From: Entamoeba invadens IP1
Lineage: Eukaryota > Evosea > Mastigamoebida > Endamoebidae
DNA: 32,448 nt
Assembly (NCBI RefSeq): GCF_000330505.1
Contig: NW_004440403.1
Span: forward strand, 54,328-86,775
Direction of reading: 5' to 3'
Positions 1-11,400 of this stretch are shown here, one piece after another. The notes beneath the pieces were generated by a model. It was not told the DNA's origin. It did no database searches and saw only the letters and a list, made by a program, of their open reading frames with translations. The translations under genes and the position numbers were made by a program. Positions within the stretch are counted from its first letter, which is position 1, and every line of letters begins with the position of its first letter.

Positions 1-339
1 TTATAACAATTGTTATTTATAACTTTTTTTAATTAATTAATTAACTATATAACATTATTATTATATATTATAGTGAATTTGAATTATTTTATATAATTGT
101 TATATTTTTTGAATTTGATTTAAATTATAATAAAACCATATATTTATGATAATTGGATTAGTTATAATATAGTTTGTAAGTCAACTATAGTTCAGTTACT
201 TAACAGGCTATATGGGTTAACTAACTATAAGATATTTAGGTTACTTCTCAATTGTATATTTATAATCAAAAATTATTATAAACATATTAAAAATATTCTA
301 TAATATATAAATTAAGAATGTGATCTTTAAAAACACCAA
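1..339. other. AT-rich intergenic, no gene seen
   Basis: Very AT-rich sequence upstream of the broken LRR gene. It contains several short direct and inverted copies of taactat-like words around 150-230. No open reading frame, RNA gene or clear promoter box was recognised. Confidence 0.6.
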
Positions 340-3300
340 ATGATGAAAGTTAAATTAGATGCTTTTCATTTCCAAATCGTAATGAAATATTTCTTGTATG
401 AACAAGATTATATCAACTCGATGTTAACGTGTAAAAAATTTGAAATGGTACTTGACCGATTTCGATACAACCCGATTCCCGTAAAATCCACCAAATTGTT
501 TCCATATATGGAGACTCAATACTTATACACAAAATTTGATAATATTTTTGCTGGAATATCCCGACTTGTCGTCTTGTACAAAGTGACTTACTCTGAAACA
601 AAAACTTTATTTCCAGACTTTGATGTAGAATTTAAAAATGTGACTATATCTTCATATGATATCAAAAAACAAAATATCACAACATTTGACCAAATACCCA
701 AAACCATAAAAATATATGAATATAAATTTTTAAACACTTTTAATTTTAAAGAGTTTAGTGTCCCAACACATATAACTGAATTGTACCATTCTTGCTTTTA
801 CAATAATACCACACTTACTTCAGTGACACTGTGTGACGGGTTAAAAATCATACCGTCGTCTTGTTTTGATTCTTGCAAGAATTTGGTTTCTGTAAATGTT
901 CCAACCACAATTATATCAATTGAAAGTTCTGCTTTTGAAGAGTGTGGTATTATCAAATTATCAATTCCTGATACCGTCGTATCGCTTGATTTAAATCTGT
1001 TTAAGTCATGCGCTAATTTAGAGGAACTTGTTATATCCAAGAACGTTACTGTTTTGCCATATTACATGTGCGAAAAATGCACCAAATTAACACGCGTTGT
1101 ACTCCCAGACAATTTAATTTCAATTAAAGCACAAGCTTTTTGTGATTGCAGTTAACTTGTTGATATTACCATCCCAAACACTTTACTTTGAGTTGAGTTT
1201 GGCACTTTTTCGAACTGTGAAAAACTTCAGGAACTTGTATTTAATGAAGCATGTGAAATAGAACAAGGGGTGTTTGATGGTTGCACTAGTTTAACATGTT
1301 TGGTTGTTAATGGAATTATACGTAACAAAATTTCTCCAAACGAAGTTGATGTGTATGAACGGTTGAATGAAACATTTGAGTGTACTTTGGATGACGATTT
1401 TGGTTCAGAAGGAGAGTTAAAAAGTGACAGTAAGTATACAACACTCGGTAGGTCATACGACTGCAATTTTGAATGTACAGACTCGGTGTTTTTTATACCC
1501 GAAAATTTCACAAAAATAGAAAATATGCCATTTAATGATAATTTCGATATCCAAGTGATATATATGTCTCAGAGCGTTTTCGATATCAAACGTGTTTTAC
1601 TTAATAAATTTGATAATTTGGAAGAAATTTATATGTCTTCTCACATCGAAAAATTTAATAAGTCAATATTTGAAAATTGTGTCAATTTAAAACATATATT
1701 TAACATGCAAAATGTGACTAAAATATGCCAATTTAGCTTCAAAAACTGTTCATCTTTAAAAAGTCTTCACATCAACAAACGTGCAAAATTTTCGTTCGGT
1801 TGCTTTGAAGGATGTGTTGTACTAACTTCTCTTGAAATACCAAACAACAACAAAAAAGTCACATTTAAAGTAACAAATGAAGACGAAAAAGTCTTAACAC
1901 CTTTTGGTTATACTTTTGGTGATCACGTCTGCTATTTCAATTCAAAAGACACGTTTTTAAAATTTGATGAAATTAAAGATAAAAATTATTTCTATGAATT
2001 ACAAGGAAATTTTTCAAGTGAAGAACTTGACACAATTGTAATTCCAAAAAATGTCACGAAAATATCAACTGGCTTTTTTGGTATGGACGCATTAAAAAGT
2101 ATTGATTTGGGATGCGTGAAAGAACTTGAAGATGAGTGTTTTGAGTGTGATGTAAATTTTTTAACTATTCCAACAACTTTGACAAAAATTGGGACAAAAT
2201 TATTCCAAAGTAAAATAAAACCAACTTCAATTGATTTTTGTGGAAATAAATATTACACGGGAATTGTCACAAAACAAGAACAAAATTTCATTGAAAAATG
2301 TGGAGTTCAATGCACCAATTTAGAATTTGAGTTAAACAATTTTGAATATTACAAATACATTCCAATGGGTTACAAAGTGATTGGGTCAGACCGATATCAA
2401 TTACCATTATATCTTACACAAATAATAATACCAAATGGGGTCTCACAAATCAATTCACATTGTTTTTCTAATCTTCCAAATTTAAAGAAAGTCGAGTTTC
2501 CAGAGACACTTCGCAATATCAATTATGGCGCTTTTGCCTTTTGTTATTCTCTTGAAAACGTCACATTTTCACAAGCACTTCAATCAATCAGAAAATTTGC
2601 GTTTTATTATTGCATCAATTTTACACAAATTGTACTTCCAATAAGTTTGGTTGACATTGGCAGTTCCGCATTTTCAAATTGTGAAAACGTAAAGAGCATT
2701 GATGTTCCAGCTTTTGTTTATTCGGTAAGTAACGTGTTTGATTCATGTTATTTACTCACTTCAATTAACATCAAAAACACTCATGAAAATAATATTACGT
2801 GTACAACTTATAACGGACCTTTTACAAATTGCAATTTAGAAGAAATTATCATTCTTGAGAGTGTCACTGAAATTAAAAAATCGAGTTTTGAGGAGATGAA
2901 AAATTTAAAACGTATTATTATTCCAAACAATGTGATTTCAATTGGAACACATGCGTTTTTGAATTGTTTTCATTTATCCACAATAAAACTTGGAAATACA
3001 GTTGAAAGTATAGGAGGGTACTGTTTTAAGAATTGTGTAAGTTTGATAAACATCGAAATTCCAGAGTCTGTCATAAAAATTGGTAATGGCGCATTCAAAA
3101 ATTGTGAAAATCTAATTGCAGTGACATTTGGACGACAAATACCAAAATGCGAAATTGATATATTCGACAAGTGCAAAATGTTAAAGGAATTTTACGTTAA
3201 TGGGAAAAAGGCAACTAAAGTGAGTTTACCCGTCACATACAAAATAGCTCACAATTTGACAGAAAACGGAGTTTGTTGTGATACTATTTTATTCACTCGA

Positions 3301-3546
3301 AAAGACGTTAAAAAACACTTAGCAATCGTTTTTGAAAATGGCAAAAAAGTTGGAAAAATTCCAAACAATGTTGTTGGACTATGTGATAATTGTTTCAGAA
3401 AATATAAAGAGGTGCAAACAATTTTCGTTCCCAAAAGCGTGAAAAATGTTGGGAGATTCTGTTTTTATAATTCGGTTGGAAAAGAGAATGTAATTTTTGA
3501 AGATAAAAATGTTGTCATAACAACTAAAGACAAATTTTTGTTTTAA
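340..3546 (+). pseudogene. BspA-like leucine-rich repeat protein, two in-frame stops
   Basis: One continuous reading frame of about 1068 codons is interrupted by TAA at 1153-1155 and TGA at 1189-1191. Both upstream and downstream parts stay in the same frame, and the sequence between the two stops still reads as LRR (LVDITIP, then FGTFSNC). The N-terminal 65 residues match the short leader of Entamoeba BspA-like proteins (IVMKYF, DYINS, RYNPIPV, METQYLY). The rest is a long run of about 23-residue LRR_5/BspA repeats of the form CF..C..L..I.IP..V..I. Members of this family usually lack signal peptides, and this one shows none. The downstream 758-codon segment has no ATG at its beginning (it opens on GTG at 1270), so it is not a convincing separate gene. 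I read this as a young pseudogene made by two point changes. A sequencing error, or stop readthrough, cannot be excluded from the sequence alone. Confidence 0.85.
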
Positions 3547-3694
3547 AAGATAAAAGAAATTACTTTGGTTTATGTTGTTGTTTTTTATAGATTAATATAG
3601 TTAAGTGTTAATTTCTAACATATTTTTATTGTATAACACCCACTATTTGTGCAAATTAATCCTCTTAGTACCAGGAATTTCCAAAAAATGTATA

Positions 3695-4078
3695 CAGTGA
3701 AAATACGTCTGAAAATGATGGGAAAATAGTTTAAAAATGACAGATTTTATTTTAAAAGGACAAGATTTTTAATAAAAAGGATGAAAATCATAAAAAGTGA
3801 TGGAGATTTGTTTTAAAAAGGACAGGTATTTTTATTGAAAAGGACAGGATTTTTGATAAAAAGGACGAATTTCGAAAGAAATGATGATTTTCATGAAAAA
3901 GGACAGGAATTTATTATAAAAAGGATGGAATTTTTGTTAAAAGGATGGATTTCAAGAAAATGTGACAGCCATTTTTTTGAAAAAGGATAACATTTTTAAC
4001 AAAAAGGATAGATTTTTTTAATAAAATATAATTTATTTCCGACGTTTTCCCGATTTTAAACACAAAACACAAACAATT
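3695..4078 (+). repeat. Left terminal inverted repeat with tandem subrepeats
   Basis: This is the left arm of the element. From about 3731 to 4020 I count roughly 14 degenerate units built on AAAAAGGAYRGRATTTTT, spaced about 22 nt apart. The distal part ends in a unique stretch (ccgacgttttcccgatttt) that is also mirrored in the other arm. Confidence 0.88.
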
Positions 4079-4079
4079 T

Positions 4080-4589
4080 GAAATTATAAGTCTTTTCTTT
4101 CATATGCTTTTCCCCAAATATCGTTGCGACATCTCTCCATTGACGCTATTACTTCAGCTTGTTGAATTGAAATAAATCTATCTTTTTTTCAAGAAAATCG
4201 CCAAGGCCAGACTAAATACGTATGTCATTTTCTACACACCTTTTTCAAAAACCAAAAATAGTTTCTATCAGGTTGAGTTCAGGGCTGTAGGCTGCGTTAT
4301 AAACAACTGAATGGTGAGTGTTAGTTAATGGTTCCCTCAAATGGTTGTGTATAGTTCAATTGTCACACCAAAACACTGCTGAAATGTTGTTGTCGTCACA
4401 ACGTTTCATCAATTCCATAAAATATCTATTAAGTCTTCCTCTTTTTCTCTAAGTAGCTTAAAAAATAAAAGGTGTTTTAGATTCAACCTGGCGCTGTTGT
4501 TCATTCAGTTGGATAATTGGTGGATTTTCAATAAATTCATTCCTTGTTGTCGGGTCTCTGGAGTCGATAGAAGTCAAAGATTGTGACAT
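4080..4589 (-). pseudogene. Remnant of IS630/Tc1-type transposase inside the element
   Basis: On the minus strand an ATG at 4589 opens 43 codons (MSQSLTSIDSRD...) ending at a TAA at 4458. Further on, after what looks like a large internal deletion, comes the C-terminal catalytic part: FWCDN with the second catalytic Asp codon at 4362-4364, then YSPELNLIE with the catalytic Glu codon at 4263-4265. Asp and Glu are in the same frame with 32 residues between them and one in-frame TGA. Further stops and a frameshift follow toward 4080. The first catalytic Asp and the DNA-binding domain are missing. The N..YSPE.N.IE block closely resembles that of the intact transposase at 30076-31263, but the terminal repeats of the two elements differ, so these are separate families. 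Confidence 0.8.
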
Positions 4590-4700
4590 TTATATCAATT
4601 ATTAAGATCAAGATTTAAAATTGCGTTAAAACGCTCTTTCTTATTATGATATAATTATTCATTATCAGATTTATTTTTTTAAACTTGATTATGGTATTTT

Positions 4701-5083
4701 AATTGTTTGTGTTTTGTGTTTAAAATCGGGAAAACGTCGGAAATAAATTATATTTTATTAAAAAATCTATCCTTTTTGTTAAAAATGTTATCCTTTTTCA
4801 AAAAAATGGCTGTCACATTTTCTTGAAATCCATCCTTTTAACAAAAATTCCATCCTTTTTATAATAAATTCCTGTCCTTTTTCATGAAAATCATCATTTC
4901 TTTCGAAATTCGTCCTTTTTATCAAAAATCCTGTCCTTTTCAATAAAAATACCTGTCCTTTTTAAAACAAATCTCCATCACTTTTTATGATTTTCATCCT
5001 TTTTATTAAAAATCTTGTCCTTTTAAAATAAAATCTGTCATTTTTAAACTATTTTCCCATCATTTTCAGACGTATTTTCACTG
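4701..5083 (-). repeat. Right terminal inverted repeat with tandem subrepeats
   Basis: This is the reverse complement of the left arm and carries the same order of degenerate subrepeats. The two arms are so alike that a single-stranded or transcribed copy could fold into a long near-perfect hairpin. Confidence 0.88.
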
Positions 5084-5085
5084 TA

Positions 5086-5415
5086 TCAAATTTCTTTCAA
5101 ACTTGTAGAAAATTGAATAATTGTTTGTGATGGGTTTCATGTGTTTATGTAATGAATCTTTTATCAACTCATTGTTTGATTGATTTCTCTTCCTCTTTTT
5201 ATGTTGGAAACATTATTTTGTATTTTTATATTATTTAATAATGCCACTTACTGTACTTTGTGACAAATCAACTTCCGCAATAATTTCGTTTATTTTTTTA
5301 ATTGAATTCAAAGTATGATTACTTACATTTTTGTTCATAGGTTATCAAATGTTTTTCTTTTGTGTGATTTATTTGCGTCAATATAAGCTTTGTTGGTATT
5401 ACTCCGAGATTCCAT
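5086..5415 (-). pseudogene. Decayed Tc1/mariner-type transposase N-terminus (helix-turn-helix)
   Basis: Read on the minus strand from an ATG at 5338, the frame gives a helix-turn-helix of Tc1 type: INEIIAEVDLSQSTVSGIIK. This is followed by a basic stretch (KKRKRNQSN) and then NELIKDSL. Two TAA stops interrupt it. An earlier ATG at 5415 opens a short leader (MESRSNTNKAYID...KRKTFDNL) in another frame, so at least one frameshift is present. The frame runs straight to the TA at 5084-5085. If the element at 3695-5083 is removed, it continues for about 13 sense codons on the other side (around 3655-3694) before a TAG. The remnant therefore appears to have been the insertion target of that element. 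Confidence 0.65.
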
Positions 5416-6422
5416 GGAGAATATTTTATATCTTAATTATTTATCTTTCCTATTTTGAAAAAAATATTATTATTAAACAGTGAAAATTTTATAAATAAAA
5501 AAATAAAATAATCTTATAAAATAAAAAGAAAAAACTGTTGATTATAAAAAAAATCATTTGTGTAATTGCTTTTTTAATTGCTTATTATAATAATATAATC
5601 GAAATTGTTTTTTATGTTTTGCGCCAACAATTATGCCTAAATGACACCATAATATTTTGGTATCGATGATTTATTGCTAAATGTTGAAAGTTTAAAATCC
5701 ATGATCAAAAAATGCCACGTTAAAGTGACTATAAATGTCCAACTAAACAAAAAAAATGAATCAATTCATACAAACTATTAATTTATAACAAATTTTACCT
5801 GTTTAATAATGTTTGTCCATGATTAATTTTATTTGAAAAAATAATTTTTTTAAATGGTAAATTTATGGTAAAATTATGTACTTTGTATAATTTTTAAAAG
5901 TTCGAGGATAATAAATAATAAATAATTATCAATTAATTAATTCGACACAAAATTAATTGATAGGACATCTTATATACAGCGAGGATGTCAATAATAACGG
6001 GAAGACGTCCTTAATACACAAAAATCGTTTTTAACGAATATTGTCAGTTTTTCTAGCAACTATTTGTTTTTTCTCTTAACACTTAAAAACATCGTTTTTT
6101 TCTTTGAAAAAATGTTTTAGATTAAAATGTTTTTAAAAAAATTTTATGTTTTGAAATATAATTTCACTAACTCAAAAAAGAGGGAAAATGTGTATTGTAA
6201 TACACACGAAAAACCTGATAAACAAACAAATAATTAAGTAACATAATTGTATTTTGATATCTGATTATAAGTCTCGTTTCTAAGCAATTTACAGTTGGAG
6301 TTAAAATATCAAAAAGACGCAAAACGGTCATCAAATAGTATCACGTATAAACAACCTTTCTCAAAAAACAAACCAGAGAATAGTTTCTTTGAAAATCCTC
6401 GTTGACTCGTCGTTATTTTCTT
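5416..6422. other. AT-rich intergenic, no gene seen
   Basis: No credible open reading frame. Around 5963-6013 three related words (aggacatctt, gaggatgtca, aagacgtcct) form imperfect inverted repeats. A stretch near 5640-5740 reads weakly as coding on the minus strand but carries several stops. Nothing else was recognised. Confidence 0.5.
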
Positions 6423-6759
6423 CAAATTCTAACACAAAGACACCATAGGCTGAATCTTTTTTTATCAAAAGTCGCTATAAAAATGCAAACTTTGTCATGA
6501 AAACGTAAAAGATATCTTTCACAAAGAACGTGATTTTTTGCGAAACCACAAACAAAAGTATGACAATGAGTCTAACATAATTTGTGGTTGGTTCATCATT
6601 TATTTCCTTTAGAATTATTAAGTCAACTTCTGTGTAATAAATGTGTCTTTTATTTCACCGCGACCTCAGAAATACATCTCATCACCCCATTTTTTACGTC
6701 ATGCACTAAATATAAAAATACTTCCAAGCAAAGCGATAACGCTTTCTCTCATTTACCAT
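6423..6759 (-). pseudogene. Decayed gene of unknown family inside the repeat
   Basis: On the minus strand an ATG at 6759 opens MVNERKRYRFAWKYFYI and then hits a stop. Farther along, a different frame reads KITFFVKDIFYVFMTKFAFL and later DSAYGVFVLEFEENNDESTR, with a stop between them. The composition and the charged/hydrophobic pattern look like protein rather than random AT-rich DNA. The other repeat copy keeps the equivalent of the first and the third segments (MVNERKRYRF; RDIFYVIMTKFAFL). I do not recognise the family. Confidence 0.45.
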
Positions 6760-7306
6760 CAATTTTATTTTTTATCAGTTTCTTATTTTTAGTTTGATTT
6801 TTAGTTTAAAAGCTAATAGATACTATATTATTTATTTAACAAATAAAAAAATTCAACAAAGTACCTGTTCTGAATACTTAACAGCACAATCAAATTCTAT
6901 TCACTATGGGTGGAAAACCAATTTGTAACTCAAGTTTATCTGGTTTTAAAAGTTAATATTTTCACTAAATAATATCAACATAAACTGCAATGTAATCGAC
7001 TGATTTTGGTGAAACATATTGAGTTTAATAAGTGGTGTTAACAAGTCTCTTCAATGATTTCGAAAAATAAAACAGAACAACAAAAATATAAACAGACGTT
7101 GTGAATTAACAACAAATTAATTCAATGTTAAACTTGCTTGAATTTATTTTTGTATTTCTTGGAACTTGGTAAGTTGTTAGATCATTTTGATAATATAGTT
7201 TGTTTTACTACATTTATAATATTAAAAAATAAGTGGTCAATTCCCGAAAAATTAAAAGAGTATATGAATACGCTTTTAACAGGAAGTGTTTTTTTAAGTG
7301 TAAAGT
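6423..7306 (-). repeat. Dispersed repeat, left copy (inverted relative to 31540-32448)
   Basis: About 880 bp align, in reverse complement, with the right end of the window. Long near-identical blocks include the segments around aacagcacaatcaaattcta (6881-6900) and gcgataacgctttctctcat. Smaller substitutions and indels are scattered throughout. The match starts near 6423 and fades near 7306. No terminal inverted repeats or target duplications were seen, so the type of element is unknown. The outer (coding-like) half is described separately. Confidence 0.85.
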
Positions 7307-8471
7307 GATTAATTAAAAAATAATTTCTATAAATAAATTTAAAATTTTAATTAATATAAAATCAAAAAATATTTCATATTGTTTGTTTCATTAATATCAG
7401 TTTTAAAAACATGTTGGTATCCATCAACAGTTATCGAATCAACAACCAAAGTGATACAATAATTTTCAAGTTTTATTACTTTGAGAGGTGTCATTAAATG
7501 GGTTTTAAAACAATCAAAATTTGCTGCGACTCGGAATAAGAGGTAATGATTGACCAGAGAAAAGCAAGTTTATTAAAATTAAAACAAATTGTTGTATTTT
7601 CGTTATTTGGATTTTCGATAATTAAAATGTTATTCGAATTGTGTTATTAAAATTTTTGTTATATAAATAATTTTCATTCTTTTTAAAAGATTTTGTTCAA
7701 AAACTGTAATTTTCACAGTTTTATATTTTTACCAAAGTGCCCTTATTGTTCTAATATTTATAGTTTTTTACTGTAGTTAAGTAAACATTTCTTATTAAAA
7801 AAAACAAAAATTTAAAAAACCTTTTTTTCGATATAAAAAGTTTTTTTAAATATGAATTATAAAAATATTATAAATTATCATAGTAAATTGATATCGTTAA
7901 ATAAATAAACACACTTTAAAAACAATAATGTCCGCTTGTTGAAAATTAAGCAAAAGAATTTATCTATCTATCGTCTATGAGTGAATTTTGTAATAACAAC
8001 TGTTTTTTATTATCAAAAGTTACAGGTTCGAGAACAAATTGTTTAATTGTCGAACACCAAAATATTGCCCAGATGTTAGACAAATAAATAAGTTCGACAA
8101 ATATAATCACAACAAATAGATGTATTTGATAGTATTTGTTATTCGAAAAATATTTTTTATATATTTCAACAACAGAAAATTATCGTATTTTGAAAGCAAT
8201 TATTTTATAAAAACAATTTTTTTCTTTTTGTATTAAAATTGTCTCATTTATTAGTTGCATTTTATATTAACGATTTAGTATATTTTTATTTGTTATAATT
8301 AAAATAAAAAATATATTTTAATCAAAACATGAAATTTTCATTCAATGTATATTAATAAACGGTCAACTAATATATTTATATTTAAAACATCGACAACTTC
8401 GAAACACGAAAAGTTTTAAACCCATTTAAAATTGCATATTTAAAACATAATTCATACTATATATTACAAAT
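7307..8471. other. AT-rich intergenic upstream of the transmembrane kinase
   Basis: No credible gene. A 9-nt inverted repeat ttgtcgaac / gttcgacaa lies at 8047-8055 and 8092-8100. The last 40 bp hold a candidate core promoter, listed separately. Confidence 0.5.
8437..8454 (+). promoter_or_regulatory. Candidate core promoter of the transmembrane kinase gene
   Basis: TATTTAAAAC at 8437-8446 matches the Entamoeba TATA-like element (GTATTTAAA type), and ATAATTCA at 8447-8454 resembles the Entamoeba initiator (AAAAATTCA type). Together they would give a 5' leader of roughly 20 nt before the ATG at 8472, short as is usual in this genus. The short spacing between the two boxes is tight, so this is only a plausible assignment. 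Confidence 0.45.
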
Positions 8472-11400
8472 ATGTTGGGATTTCAATATAAGTGTTATAT
8501 TGTGTTTATATTGCTTATTGATATGGTTGTATCTTATGATCAATGTAATTTAACAAGTCCTTTGTCAACGAATGCAACAATAACGAGTTCCTGTTCGCAA
8601 TCAAATGTTTTACAAATTGAAAACACATCAACACAAGTCATTTTGAAAATCATGAATAATGCTGAAATCAATTTAGATGACATTTTAAATTTAAAAACAA
8701 ATTCCAATTTAATAATGATTGACTCAAGTTCATTAATTGTTGTACAACAAGTTGCATTTAAAAACAATTCTATTATACTTATGCAAGATAACACAGTATT
8801 TAAGTGTAGACAAATGACTACATTTTTTAATACCGCCCATCTCACAATGGATGGTAAATCTGTTACAAATATCAATACTAATTTACAGCTTTATTCAAAT
8901 TCGAAAATTGAAATGAAAGGCTACTCTAAAATATACACAGAATATCCGAATTATATAAACGATAATTCGATTTTTATTCTTGAAGGTAATTCCAATTTTA
9001 CATCAAAAGGCTCTATATCGTTTAATAACAATGTATCTTTAACAATGAAAAATATGTCTTTAATGCACATGTATTCTTATATCACATTTTTGGAAAATTC
9101 AAACTTATTTGTTAAAGATAATTCTCAGATACAAAGTGGTAGTCAGTTCAAATGTAGTGGATTTTTTACTGGAATAATTGAAGGAAACGCGAAGATAACA
9201 GCAAATATTATAAATTTCGATAAAAATTCTCGATTGTATTGTAACGGAAACTCGGAGTTAATTTCTTTTAGCACTTTAAGTGTTTATGAAAATTCATTTA
9301 TTTCACTTAAAGAAAAAGCAAAAATGAAAGTTTTGTTTTCGCTTTTAATGTATAATAGTTCATCAATCAATTTAAATGGAAACGCAAAAGTTACTGTAAC
9401 CAAATCGAGTGAAATTGCAAACGGAATTGTGTTAATGTCAGATAATTCATTTATCAACACTCCGTATTTTAACATGCATCCAAATGGTAAACTAGTGTTA
9501 GATGGTGTAAATGGAATACCAACTGTCAATTGTTCTTCATTTGTGTGCTCTCAAGGAATTGTTAATATAACTTATAATTCAATTATATATGTGGATACTT
9601 CAACAAATATGAATAACTGCAATTTCTTCCTTACAAATCGAACGATAAGAGACTTCCCTCTTTTCTTTGTGAATTCTTTTAATTTGGCTGATAACAATTA
9701 TGTGACCAATAATTGGAATTTCGATTTGGTTTACTCAAAAACCCCAGTTGTTAGCGCTTCACAAACCAATTTATTATTAGACGGCCATTTATATAGAAAT
9801 GGAAATTCAAAGAAAATATTTTGTCACTTGAATCAATTCGATTCTACGACGAATACAATGAGTTATACCGAACCATATTGCCCATGTGAAGATAAAGAGG
9901 ATTGGTATATTACTCCATTCGCAAATATCACATTTTTAAAAATCACTGTTGACTCTACAAAAAACTATAAAAACAAGAATATTAAAAAAGTTGATGACGA
10001 TTTTACTGATGAAAGTGCCACAATTGGTAATACTCAAATTTCTTTTTTCAAAACAAATAATATGATTGTTCAAATTACTTCAAAAATATCAGTTAAACTG
10101 GAATTATATTCACTCACCAAAAAAGTCCTATTTATTTCAGAAACTAAACTGGTTTATGGAAATGTTAAATACAACACCGCACTAAACACTAAAAATGGAA
10201 TAAAAATAATAAGTGGTGTTGAGTGTGGAAATGGATTATACAACAAATCGTCACAACAGTGCCATATTTTAAATGATTGTGATGTTTCAAATTGTAAATA
10301 TTGCCCAAACGACAGAAGTGTTTGTGAAGTATGTCAATCAACTTACGAACTTATTGATGGGAATTGCATAAAAAATGAAAATTGTTTATTTTCGACATCC
10401 AATTGGTGTAAAAAGTGTTTGAATGGTTTTTACATGAAGAATGGAAATTGTGAAAAAGTGACCGACTGTAATGTAATCAAAATAGATGGGACTTGTCAAA
10501 TATGTGAAAACAACAATAAGAAAATGTTGAATTTGAATGGAGAGTGTATTGAAAGTGATAAAACCAAAGTTGAGACAACAAGTGATACAAATATAAATAC
10601 ATGTAAAAATGGATATTTTTTAAATATAAATATTTGCGAAAAATGCGTTAACTCTTCTTTGTGTGAAAATGGGCGAGTAACAAAATGTGACACAAACAAT
10701 GAAATGAGTATCAATAGAAATTGTGATATCAAAAATTGTGAAATTCCAAATGACACAAATGGGAGGTGCAACAAAGAAATAATTAATTGTACAATACTTA
10801 CCAATGCAAAATGTGAAGAATGTGATAACAACTTTATTTTATCACAAAACAAATGTGAAAATAGAGGTGATATTCGTTGTGAGGTACAAAATAGTATTGG
10901 ATGTATAAAATGTAAAGATTCATATTTTTATGATAAAAATACAAAGAATTGCGAGAAATGTGACAGTACTTGTTTGACTTGTTTTGATAATGAAACTACA
11001 TGTTTGAGTTGCAAAAGTGGCATGTATTTGTCAGATTACAAATGCAACACAAATAAAGACTTACAAGTAAAATGTTTACAATTCGCAAGTTTTGGGAGTG
11101 GTTGTGTCGTTTGCAAAGATGGGTATTACCGAGTTGGTCTTGATTGTTTTGAGTGTGATTTAAATTGTGAGACTTGCAACGACAAGAAAAATTGTTACAC
11201 GTGTAATAAAACAAATTACAAAACAAATGGAGGTGACTGTTTGCCACAAGGTGGAATAGTTGGATGTGCTGTGAATGTTACACAAAGTGGGTGTTCAAAA
11301 TGTCAAGATGGGTATTATTTAGTCAACACAAACGAGTGTAATAAATGCGATGACAACTGCAATACGTGCACAACAACAGGCAACAAATGCACTTCTTGTG

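Larger units (their letters stand above)
3695..5083. mobile_element. Tc1/mariner-type element with ~384-bp TIRs, internally deleted
   Basis: The left arm begins CAGTGAAAATACG at 3695, the right arm ends with its reverse complement at 5083, and a TA dinucleotide flanks each end (3693-3694 and 5084-5085). CAGT ends and TA duplication are hallmarks of the Tc1/mariner/IS630 superfamily. The arms match almost perfectly for about 384 bp (3695-4078 against about 4701-5083). Each arm is largely a tandem array of a roughly 22-bp word, AAAAAGGAYRGRATTTTT. The 620-bp core carries only minus-strand transposase fragments, so the copy is non-autonomous. Confidence 0.9.

Noticed and set aside
1153..1191. 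Reassignment of stop codons as sense codons in this organism
   Set aside because: The two stops are of different type (TAA, TGA), and all intact genes in the window end normally at such codons.
1270..3546. The downstream 758-codon part of the first LRR locus as a gene of its own
   Set aside because: It begins on GTG, lacks the family's N-terminal module, and is in the same frame as the upstream part, so it belongs to one broken gene.
3730..4020. Regularly spaced repeats as a CRISPR array
   Set aside because: The units are degenerate and abutting, have no unique spacers, are mirrored as inverted arms of a transposon, and the genome is eukaryotic.
6582..6797. Plus-strand open frame of 71 codons within the left repeat copy
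   Set aside because: The corresponding frame is not kept in the other repeat copy, the composition is low-complexity, and the minus strand carries the more protein-like decayed sequence.
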